Shown here in pieces: positions 50,201 to 62,200 of a stretch of 64,000 nt of DNA; within the stretch, counting starts at the first letter, position 1; each line of letters starts with the position of its first letter. This DNA is from Valencia hispanica (taxonomy: Eukaryota > Chordata > Actinopteri > Cyprinodontiformes > Valenciidae): contig OY747703.1 of the NCBI GenBank assembly GCA_963556495.2, forward strand, positions 58,415,296-58,479,295. Reading direction: 5' to 3'. The position numbers were made by a program, and so were the translations under genes. The notes under the pieces were generated by a model, which did no database searches, was not told the DNA's origin, and worked only from the letters and a program-made list of their open reading frames with translations.

Positions 50201-53200
50201 TATGACTGTGTCTGTATGTCTTTGTCTACCTGTCAGGTTGGATCTTGGTCTGCCCCCTCACCTGGCGCACCTCAGGCCTTACACTTAATGGGGGGCCTAT
50301 TTCCCCTCCGTCACTCCCCGCCGGTGACGGGGGCCCCTGCCTGCCGGTGCATCGGTGGTCAATCCGGTTCGGACCTGGTGCGTGCCTGGCCGGGACTGGG
50401 GGGGCCGGTGTGTCGATCGGCCAATGCGCTGGGCCGATATCTTCCTTTGGTTGGTTGGGGCACCTCTTTTAGGCGTGCCAGGTTTGGGATTGTTGGGTGG
50501 TTTCTGCTCGGTGGCTCGGCGGGATGCGGATCCGGCGTCTCTGCTCGTTCGATCACCTGTTCTATGCGGACCGTGCGTGGTCGGTTCATTGGCGGGTTGG
50601 ACCGGCCCTGGCCCTCGTTGGATGCCTGGTCTCGGCGCTCTGCGTTGCACGGATTCAGGACCCGGGAGCTGGTACAACTTGGTGTCCAGGTGCTGGCTGA
50701 GCTCGGCCTGGGGATGCTGTCCGTCGCCTGCAGCTATCGGTGGGGTGCCCCGACGTAGGGCAGGGGTGGGGCGCTGGGATGTTGGCGGTAGGGATTTGCC
50801 CAGGGTGGTGGGGGCGCGTGGCGGCCGGTCGCGGCCCCTGCAGTGCCGGGGGCCCCTCGTCGGCCGGTCACTTGTCGGGTCCCTGCTGGGGGGTGGGGTG
50901 CCCCTGGGCCCCGGCTCTCCCGGTCCATTGACCGGCCCGCCCTGGCGTGGCCGGTTGCCGGCGGTGCCCATGGGCTCGTCACTGCTGCCCCCCGGGCCCC
51001 TGCATAGTGGCCGCTGGATGTTCCCCTGGGGTTCTCCTTTGCTCCTCTCTTGGGGGATGCGGTCGGCCCCACCCGGGTCCGCCTGGGGCTCTGGCGGTCC
51101 TTTGGACGTCTTTGCTCCGATCTCCTTTATGTCTGCATCGATTCCTGGGAGACGGATTGATGCCTGCTCACACCAACTATCGAACACTCTTATGGAGAAA
51201 CCTTATATGCACCAGCATGCTAACACACACACATAGATGTGGGGTCTCTGGTGTTTAAGGATATATTCTTGGGCTGAGGTTATCATTACTAGAGCTTGAT
51301 TAATCGGTACCATGAGTTTTTCTGTGACATTGTTGTTGTATTTTTATATCTATTTTTGTGTGACGTGGTTGTGTAATTCTTAGTTCACAATGTTTGTTTT
51401 GTTTTGTCGATGTTCCTTTTTCGTGTTTTGTTTTTCCCCTCTCTCTGCCGTCCTGTGGGTATGGAGGCAGACTTCAATGTCTTCCTGTGTTTTCTTTGTT
51501 CCCCTTCCTCTCTTGTATTTTCAACTCACCCTCTCTCTTGACTTTTTGTTTCCTACCTCTCTTCTTCATCTTCTTTCTTTCTTCTTCTTAATTTTCCGTC
51601 TCTGTGTCCATAACAGGAAATAAAAACTCCAACAATTCATGATAAAGATTTTTCACACACATATCAAGTGGAGGACTATAGCAAAAGCTGTACTGCTCCG
51701 CTTGTGAAAGTAAATCTGTTGGGCTTCTACTTGGTTCTCAGACACCAATTCTGAGCTCCACACTGCCAAACAGGACACGTTTATAAAAAAACACACAAAA
51801 AAAAAACAAAAAGACAAGATTACTATTACATTTTTGTATTTGTTTAAAAAAAAAAAAAAACAATACAGTGTTAGTCCGGACACATTCTTGAAAGCATTTC
51901 AATAAAAAGTTTTATGCTTAAAATTTCAATATCATGACGGCTCTACTACAATCTTTGACATGTTTTATTTTAAATAAAAATGAAAGAAACATATTTTGAA
52001 AAGAAGATTAATTATACAAAACAATTTCTTTGTGAAACTTTTCTTAGAGAGTCTTTGGCCATGAGGTTGAATCAGCAGGGTGAAAGGAGAGAGCTATTAT
52101 GTCTCCTTGGCAACCAAAGAGGAGAAATGTCAAGCAGTGTGAAAACATTTCATAGAAAATATTTCAATTTGTTAATGAAAAACTTTTATTGTTGTGCAAT
52201 TGTTCCCAACGATGCATATCAGAAGTGATCTTTGTCCTCATCCTCCAACTGTAAGGATTGCGTAGGAAGGGTGATTAAATGCCCGTCTTGGATATTTGCA
52301 AAAATATCAGAGCATATCTACAGATTTTTTTTTAGGCATCTCAGCATATTTAACCCTAGAGTGAGGCAGAGTTTACCAGAAATGACTCAACATCGCTCCC
52401 TTCTGGTCAGGCTGACATGAACCAGCCCAATGTTTTTGCTACTTGTTTGAGCATGTGCAAACTGATGAAGTTCAGGTAAAATGTGCACACACATTAGGCC
52501 TGTTATGGTGACCTGTTAACGTTCAGGTAGAAGGCGTACATAGTTGTTTCCTCGCTTTGATTGGATAAAAGCAGGAGGATAGAGGCGCAGATTTCATGTT
52601 GAAAAACGGCATCTCTCACAAAAGACCCTGATGGTTACATATAGTTTTATAATACGTGTGTATTTTAGTACATAGTATATAGTGATGAAGAGGGAAAAAT
52701 GCTCTTTTTGATGCTACAGTATACATCTCCAGTAGTACACCTCCATCTCTGCCCCTGGCTCGCTGACCTCATGTCTCACTACCCATCACTGTCCTCTTCT
52801 CAGTATCTGAATCTGTTCATCAGCGTAATAACAGCCGAGCTTTCTGCTCTCTGTTGGACTGATATTTGTGTCATATGTTGGGTGTTGCTATAGAAAAGAG
52901 CTGAAGTTTGGCTGTTCGTGCATTAAGATCTGCTCTGTACCCTCATTGGCTGACCCACCTGCCAATTACAATTAATAGCAGCCAATTAAGGCCCCAGTAT
53001 TCGGGGACTTTCCAGTATAAAAGCATAAAGACATAAACTAAATCTGGGAGGAATGTGGAAGAGCAGGACTCACTTTTTAGCTGTCTTAAGTTGTCGAAGT
53101 TAAGAAGAGCTCTGTGTACCCAAATGTAGGTAAATGCCATTTGAAAGTTTCATATTATTTGTTGGATTATAAGTTGCAATTATTTAATATATCGTAGGAT

Positions 53201-56200
53201 GTTGCATGTTTCCAGGACAAATGGATAAGGATGTTAGATGGTAGATTTGCCTATAATATATGCAAATGTTGTATATTTGTTATTTAGGGTATCACAATTA
53301 TCTTTAACGTAAAGAATTTCGTTTATTGTTTTCTAATATTTACACTGTTTCAAAGCAGTTGAAAGAAGTTCAATGGATATTTTTTGCACATAGTATGTGA
53401 CAGACATCCTCATAAGACACTGTTCCAGGTGTACATTAGCATCAGTCTGAGCTAAGACTGGAAAACAGAGGGCTGTCATCTACCTACATCCCATAAACAT
53501 TTTTATATTCACAACACTTTTCCACAGATTGCAGAGTTCAAAGAGTGGTTAGGAAAAAGAGTAATTGATGCAACGTGTGCTGGTGCATTCTGTTTTTTTA
53601 ATATGAAATTGACCATTAATCGTCAGTTTGAATAAGTAAAAACAAAGTGAGCTGTTTATCCTCAGATCTACTCACCAATAGAAACGATTAGGAGCCACTT
53701 TCTCATGTACCAGCTGCCACCTTCTTCCAAACTCAACAGAACTGTAAAGCTGTAAAAAAACAAACAAACACTTACTTTCTGATTATCTCTGTGGTCCGTA
53801 AATACTTTAAATATGACCCAAAGTGTACAAGGCCAAAACTTGAGGACATAAGCTAAGAGACAAGGAAGTCTAAGAGTAATCAAAAAACTGTACATAAAAA
53901 AAGAACTTCTGATTTGTTCCTCTGATTGTTCTACTGACATTTCAGCAAAAGCAGATTTCAAAACCTATTTTGAAATGTGAAAATATTTTAATAATTTTTT
54001 TTTTCTTTTTCAGATGCCTAAAATAAGTTTTTAATGTGCTAAAATAACATTTGATTCATAAGCAGTTTGATTTAAATGCCAGTCATCTCTTCTGCGGGTT
54101 GATTAGTAAAGCGTAACCTTTAGAGACTGAAATAAAAGTGTTTTTATCTTCGAACACATGTACTCTGTGATAAAACACAACAACAAATCTGTTTGCTCTG
54201 CAGCTTACAGATGGAATCTAATGAAGCTCAAAGCTTCAATGTTAAACTCTGACTTTTTCCATTTTGTGGGTGAGCAGCGATGTGTGGCGTGTAAACAGTT
54301 ATTTATCAGTGGGTATCCAAAATGTTGGTTTGGATTAATTTGTTTTCTAATTGCAGCTCTTTACTGCGCTCAGAACAATAAGGTGGAAACAGCATAATCC
54401 TGTATGGATTATCACCTCTGATAGCTACAGAATATGAAAAACAATTCAAATAAAAAATACCTTTATTAAATTATACTGATGCAACTCTAATAATATATGA
54501 GGATAAATAAAATAATTTATTTTAGTAATACATTTAAAAACTTTAATTACACACAAATACCAGCATTCATATCTGTTAATTTCTAAACATATGGCTAATA
54601 ACTAATAAAAAAAACTAATTCAATTTCTCTGAATATTACAATGTTAGATCAGACATCCTTCTCCACAGGGGAGAGCCACAAAAGTTAGTTGTTAAAGAAG
54701 CTGGTGTTTCGCAGAGTGCTTTATACAAGTACAAAATTGAAGGTTGAGTGGAAGGAAGAAGTCTACATACAAGTTACAGAATTGAAGTTAGAATGACAAC
54801 TGCAGTCTTGAGAGGATTGTGAAGCACATGGTGTGGACTGGAGCTGAAGTCAGATCTTCAAGAGCCACCACACACTCATGTATCCAGGTCAGGATATGGA
54901 AGACAACTGATACATTCTTCTGTTATGTCAGAACCATCTTACCTGGGTTAAGGAAAAACGGACTGGACTGTTGCTCAGTGGTCCAAAGTCTTCTGTTTAT
55001 ATGAACATAAAGTCGGCATTTTATTTGAAAATCAAGGTCCCGGAGTCTGGAGGAAGAGTTGAGAGGCTCTGAACCCTTGTTGCTTGTGTCAGCCAACTAC
55101 CAGGACATTTTAGAGCACTTCATGCTTCCTTCAGCTGACCAGATTGAAGGAAATGCTGATTTCATTCTCCAGCAGAACTTGGGACCTGCTCATACACCAA
55201 TGCCTGCTTTATGGACCATGGTTTCTCCAGCAAAGCGGTCAGAACCTAACCCCATACAGAATCTGTGAGCTATTGTGGAGAGGAAAATGAGACACCAGAA
55301 CCAACAGCTGATGAGCTGAAGGTCACAGTTAAAGCAATCTGGGTTTCCTGAACACCTCAGCAGAACCATGCAATGGTCACCTGCATTGTGCTGCACGAGT
55401 TCATGCTTCAGGTCCAGAACATGGACATACTGTCCAGTAGGATACCTGTTCTGCATTAAAAAAACTATTAATTGATCTTTTGAAGTATTTCATTATTAAC
55501 TCTTAAACATATACCTTGAAAAATACTTTTTATTTGGTATTTAAATATATTTATTAGCCTCTTTAAAGCAGACAGTCCCTGTGACCGGAATGCTTCACAA
55601 TTGGCTTGGTTGGTTAGTTTCCTGCTGCATTTGTCCTCAGTTCTGGGGTCCAAATAACTCAACTTCACACTCAGTTCTTCTACGTACAATTTTTAAGAAG
55701 TTCCTGTTTTTCGCGAAGCAAATGTTTCCTCCTTGCACACCTGTCATGAAGGTTAGACCTGTGCAAATATTTCTAATGGTTAGGCGTGCACATCCATGTT
55801 AAAAGTAACATCTGTCTGGCGCAGATCTTCTGTTGGCGTTCTACGATTCTTGCAGACTTCTTTTAGCACATTTCAGTCCGTTTTAAGATGAACTAACTAG
55901 AACCATTTTGATCTCGCCACAGTGTTCACTCTCACTTCTGCAGGTGAGTGCAGACTGCCGTAACCTAAATGTCTGAAGCTTGAATACAGGAAAACCACCT
56001 TCAATCTGCTGAGCAATGATCTAGGGCACCTGATGTGATATGCATCCAACTCATTTTACATATTTTTAGTTTTTATTTTATATTTATTATACATTTTATT
56101 TGTACTGCTTTAATTTGTTAAAATTGTTATTGATTAACCGCATATCTACTTATGTTAGTAAAGTGTTATCATTTTATATGAATATAAATTCAAATATATT

Positions 56201-59200
56201 CCATCCATCCATTATCTTTGCAGGGTTGGGACACCTTGGACAGGTCTCCAGTCCATCACAGTATATCCAATAATATCCCAGTTAAAATCACTACAAATAT
56301 TTTAAAAGATGAATGTAGCTTTTGTTACGTGTTCTCATACGCATAGAAACAAATATTGCTGATTGCTATTAATATGCTTGTGTTAAGCTGGGCTAAGCAG
56401 ATGCAAGAGAAAGGAAAAGAGCACTGAGAACTGGGGTAGGAGGAAATCACTTTGACTAATTACCCCCCATAAAACGAGATAGTGTGTAGCCCAGTAAGAG
56501 AGAGCGAGTAGTAGAGCGAGAGCAGGAGACGGAGGAGGTGAAGGGGCGGAGGGGGCCGGTGCAGCCTCTACAGCCTCTGAAAGGTCTCTCAATCAACAAA
56601 TGTGGCAGCTCTGCCAAAAAGAGGGCAGGAAAAGTGAAAGAGAAGCAGTTTTAGGGTGGAGAGGATCCATGCAACGGAGGCAGCGCTTGAGTTGGTGGGA
56701 GGGCCGGGTGATGAGGGAATGAGTAATCCATTCCTTTCCTTTTCCCAATGAAATATATACAGTTTCGTTAAAAAGTTTACATTCAGTTGTTATGGATATG
56801 ATTGTCATAACAATTATGGAGATTTAATTATTTTTTTTTAAACCGATGGGTGGTATAATTATACAGCACACAGCTACAATAACATTTGAAAAAAAGAAAA
56901 GAAAAAAAGATATTTGGGGAAAAACTTTGAATTTGTTGGGATTTCTCTAATCTATTTAGGGTCCGAATTAAATATACAGGATCAAATATATGCATACGTC
57001 CCACTATTATTAGGTCACGTCTCTCTTAGCAACTTGCATGAGTTCATTTAAACTGGATGTCATAATCCACAAATGTTCTAAAGTGTTGTAAAATTTACCA
57101 AGCTTAATGTTAGCCTGGTTTATACATTCCAAAACCAGTTTTTAATATGTTTTTGGAGTCAATGACCACAGAGTTTTGTAACTCACCCCAAATCTGTATA
57201 AATGACTGTCTGATAGTGCTGTCTACATGTCTGGGCAAATCTTTGGTATTTTAGTGCATCTTTGTAAAAATATTAATTTTCTGCCTAAAACTGTCAGACG
57301 TCGGCCACCCTGCCCTTGTGAAGTATAAATGAAGGCAAGGCAATTTTATTCTTATAGCACACTTTCAACAGCAGGGTAATTCAAGGTGCTTTACATGATT
57401 TGGTGATTTAAAAAAACCAACAACAAAAAACCAAACAGACATGGAATATAACATTGGAAATTAAAAGTAAAAGAAACACACATGATAAACAATAAAGCAA
57501 AAGAGCATGAACACATTTCATACATAAGACATCAAGCATTTACTCAAAGGCAATTCTAAACAGATGGGTTTTTAGTCTCGATCTAAAGCAGTTCAGAGTT
57601 TCAGCAGCTCTACACTCGTCAGGAAGTCTGTTCCAGATAAGGGGATCATAGAAACTGAAAGCTGCTTCTCCATGCTTAGTTCTGAGTCTAGGGATGTTTA
57701 GTAGGCTAGAGTTGGAGGACCTGAGTGGTCTTGGTGGTTGGTACCGTGACAACAGGTCTTCAACATATTTTGGTGCTAAGCCATGTAATGATTTATAAAC
57801 TAGTAAAAGTATTTAGAAGTCTATTCTCTGAGCTACAGGGAGCCAGTGTAAGGACTTTAGAACTGGGGTGATGTGCTCTACTTTCCTGGTTCTAGTGAGG
57901 AACACGAGCAGCAGCGTTCTGGATCAGCTGCAGCTGTCTGATTGACTTTTTAGGCAGACCTGTGAAGACGCTGTTGCAGTAATCAATCCGACTAAAGATA
58001 AACGCATGGATGAGTTTTTCTGGGTCGCGTTGCAAAATCAGTCTTTTAATCCTAGAGATGTTCTTCAGGTGATAGAAGGCTGACCTTGTTATTGACCTTT
58101 ATGTGACCCTGGAGGTTCAGGTCTGAGTCCATTACTACACCTAGATTTCAGGCCTGATCAGTAGTTTCTAGCTGTATTAACTGAAGCTGTGAGCTGACTG
58201 TTGATCGTTCCTTATTGGGTCCAAAAATAATTACTTGATCATAATTAAATGAAGCCGAGTCTCCGCCCACGCCTCCTTCACAGAACCTCACTCCCCTTCC
58301 TCTGATTAAGGAGGTGGAAAGAAATAATGAAGTTCCTGCATTTAAGCATAGTTCAAAAAAATATACATCTATGTATCTGTCTGTATTTATGTGTATATAT
58401 ATTTATTTATTTATTTATACTATGCTTAAATGCAGGAATTCAACCAGTTTTTCTAAGCTGTGCCAATCATACAAAGCAGAGTGGTTAAATATTCAAAATT
58501 AAGCCAGAAGGTTGCTGATGGCTACAAAAAGTGTGTGATTGAAGTACAACCTGCTATGACATTTACTTAAACATGAGTTGTATCTACACATCTTAAAACG
58601 CATGTATAATTTTGACCACATGTGGATTAGAGAAAATCCACAATAAGTTCTAACTTGTTCACCCAGCTCCTGCTTTTATTATCAGCCAACCCTCCAACTG
58701 AATATTAATGTCTGACTGCACAGGACCATCCGTATATATCCTCTCATTTCTATATACCTGCTTGTACCGTAAAGGATTGTGGAGGGGGGGGCTAGCTTCA
58801 ATTTGATTAACTTTATTTATAGAGCACTTTAAGATAAATACATCCAATCATAGACAGATTTAAAGTTAATTACATCCATTCCAAGTTGATCCTAGTTATC
58901 AAACTGCATCAAGTTCAGTTTAGTTTTCAATTTGGTTAAAAAGTGTTTTATCTAAGGAAACCCAGCAGCTAGTATCGACTTGTTGACTTGCAGCATTGCC
59001 TCCTCTTGGACAACTACTAATACAGTGGGGTAAAAAAGTATTTAGCAGGCACTGATTCATCACAGCTACACTTCAACACAACATAGATTCAACATACCTA
59101 AACTACAATCGCAATGTGCACCTTTTACTACTACTGATAGTAGCTTTTAGCTTTAACTATAAATGTATTGGTCTTTATCTATCTATCCATCTGAAGAGAT

Positions 59201-62200
59201 AGAGTGTAAAAATAAATCCAGGAAATCCCATTTTATCCCTTTTAAATTATTTAGTTGTATAATCTTGCAGAAAATAAGTATTTGGTCAAACATCACCTCA
59301 ATCCTGTATAATGTTACCTTGGTTGGCAATGACAGAGGTCAAAGGTTTCCTGTAGGTCTTCACCAGGTTTCCTCACACTGTAGCTGCTATTTTGGCCCAT
59401 TCCTCCATGCAGATCTACTCTAGATCTGGGATGTTTTGGGGCTGTTGCTAGGCAACAAGGACTTTCAACTCTCTCCACAGATTCTCTATTGGATTGAGGT
59501 CTGGAGACTGGCTAGGCCACTCCAGGACCTTGAAATGTTTCTTACGTATCCACTCCTTCGTTGCCTAGGCGATGTGTTTGGGATCATTGTCATGCTGGAA
59601 GATCCAGCCACGTTTCATCTTCAATGCTCTTACTGATGGAAGGAGGTTTTTGCCCCAAATCTCACGATATACGGCCCAATTCATCTTTTCCTTAATACGG
59701 ATCAGTCGTCCTGTCCCTTGGCAGAAAAGCAGCCCCAATGTCAGGAGTGTGGAGCATGGACCCAAACGCAGAAGCCGGTTAGTGGAAGGATATTTATTGA
59801 ATGCTGTTAGTGGAGGTGCTTCACAGTGGGTATGGTGTTCTTGGGATGTAACTCAGCATTCTTCCCCTTCCAAACACAGCGAGTGGCGTTTATACCAAAG
59901 AGTTCTATTTTGCTCTCATCTGACCACATGACATTCTCCTAATCCTCCTCTGGATCACCCCGGATGGTCTCTGGTACACTTTAGACGGGCCTGGACATGT
60001 GCTGGCTTGAGCAGGAGGACCTTTCAAGCGCCGCATGATTTTAATCCATGACGACGTAGTGTGTTACTATAGTAACCTTTGTTACTGTGGTCCCAGCTCT
60101 CTTCAGGTCATTGACCAGTTCCCCCCGTGTAGTTCTAAAACTGTTTCCTCACCGTTCTCTAGATCATGTGTTCCCCACCAGGTGAGATTTTGCATGGAGC
60201 CCCAGGTAGAGGGAGATTATCAGAGATCTTGTATTCATTCAATTTTCTAATAATTGCTCCAACAGTTGATCTCTTCTCACCAAGCTGCTTGCCTATTGTA
60301 GATCGGATCATCCCAGTCTGGTGCAGGTGGACAATCTTGTCCCTGGCGTCCTTGGACAGCTCTCTGGTCTTGGCCACGGTGGAAGGTAGAGTCATACTGT
60401 TTGAAGCTGTGGACAAGTTGCTTTTATACAGATAACGAGTTCAATCAGGTGACATTAATACAGGTAACTAGTGGAGGACAGAAGAGCTTCTTAAAGAAGA
60501 ACTAACAGGTCTGTGAGGGCCAGAAGTCTTGCTTGTTTGTAGGTGCTAAATACTTATTATCTGCACCATTATAGAAATCAATTCTATAAAAATCATAAAA
60601 TGTGATTTCCTGGATCTTTTTTATACAGTCCGTGTCTCACAGTTGAAGTGTACCTATGATGACAATGACTGACATCTCATTGTTTTCATAAGTGGCACAG
60701 CTTGCACAATCGGTGGCTGCTAAATACGTTTTTGCCCCTCTGTAAAAAATACCTGGGCTTTACATTTCCTTTGTTTCCAACAACAGCTGCTGTGATTTCA
60801 TCGGTTCTAAAGCATCAGAACTTGAACTCTGACACCAAAGAGAACGATTCAAAAAGGCCTTTCACCACTCCTCCTCTTATGATCTACATCTCATCCACAT
60901 ATCCTAACAGCCACGTTTTCACTAAAGTATTCCCACAGTTCCCATATTTATTGTCACATTTCACCTCTCACCACCAAGTCGATTAATAACCTCTGTATCT
61001 CTGTGGAAGGTCTTTATCTGTCATGCTTCTCTATGACAGGATTTAGAGGCTGGAGCTGTTGAAGCCCTCTTCTATGGATCTCTGCTTCACATAAGACACA
61101 TTTAACCTGAAGTCACCAACTCTCACCTTAAAGAACATCTTTAAATCCATCTTCTCCCTCTAAAGTGCTCTACTTAAAGTAATTTCATGGTTTTGATCTT
61201 TCATACAATCTAACTTTAATGTTCTTTAAAATTCTTTAGTTTGGTATGTCTTTCAAAAAATATAACCAAAAATATGTTGCTTAAAATTCATACAGATATC
61301 TTGGGTAAAGAAAAAAATGTATTACCAGTGTTGTATTTCACTGTAATTTCTCAGGGTGTCATGTGATAGACAAACGGTACGATTCAAACCCTGAACAAAA
61401 CCTGAATTGCTTTCAAGTGTCACCAAATTCCCAAGTATCCCCACATCATGATGCTGCCACCACAAATCTGAAGTATGGCACACCTGCACACCTACCAAGA
61501 CATGGTTGTTTCTCTCAGCTGACAAGGAGACCATCAAGAAAAGCAGCAGCCAAGAGGCCCATGGTAACCATGAAGGAGCTTTCCCCACATGGTGGTGGCA
61601 GCATCATGCTGCGGGGAAGCATTTCTTCAGCAGAGAGCGAGGGAAGCTGGTCAATGTTGATGGGAAGATGGGTGGAGCTAAATCCAGGTCAATGCAAGAA
61701 GGAAACCTGTTGGAGGCTGCAGAAGACCAGCTTCACCTTCCAGCCGGACAACCACCCTGAACATACTGCCAGAGATATTATGGGATGGTTTAGATCAAGG
61801 CAGATTCATGTGATAGAATGGACTAGTCAACTGAAAACACTCTACATCCAATCTGACTGAATTGAACTAGTTAAAGAAAAAGTACCAAAAAACCTGCAGC
61901 TGTAATTTAGTGAAATATTGTTCCAGAAAGTGTTGACTAACAGGAGCTGAACAGAAATGCACGCCACACTTTTAAGATTTGTAAATGTGAAAACCAGGTA
62001 TAATTTACTCCTGTACCTTGACAATTATGAACTACTTTGTGTTGATTCATTACACTAAATTCCAATAAAACACATTCAAGTTTGTGGTTATAACACAACA
62101 ACAACTGACAAGTTCAGATTATAAAAACTTTTCTCAGACTTCATAACTATCCTTGATAACCCCCCCAAAAAAAATAAATAAAAAAAAATAAACTGTTTTA

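Larger units (their letters stand above)
59023..60742 (-). mobile_element. Tc1-like transposon, degraded, with both ends present
   Basis: Left end CAGTGGGGTAAAAAAGTATTTAG after TA (59021-59022). The right end is the inverse, with a CCCCTCTG terminus before TA (60743-60744). Subterminal AAATAAGTATTTGG words recur. The body is a minus-strand transposase with decay and one foreign stretch at 59739-59812. Confidence 0.8.

Noticed and set aside
50297..51236. Overlapping 296- and 293-codon frames on opposite strands
   Set aside because: Both lie in the G-rich island, lack domains and start/splice context, and are expected where stop codons are rare by composition.
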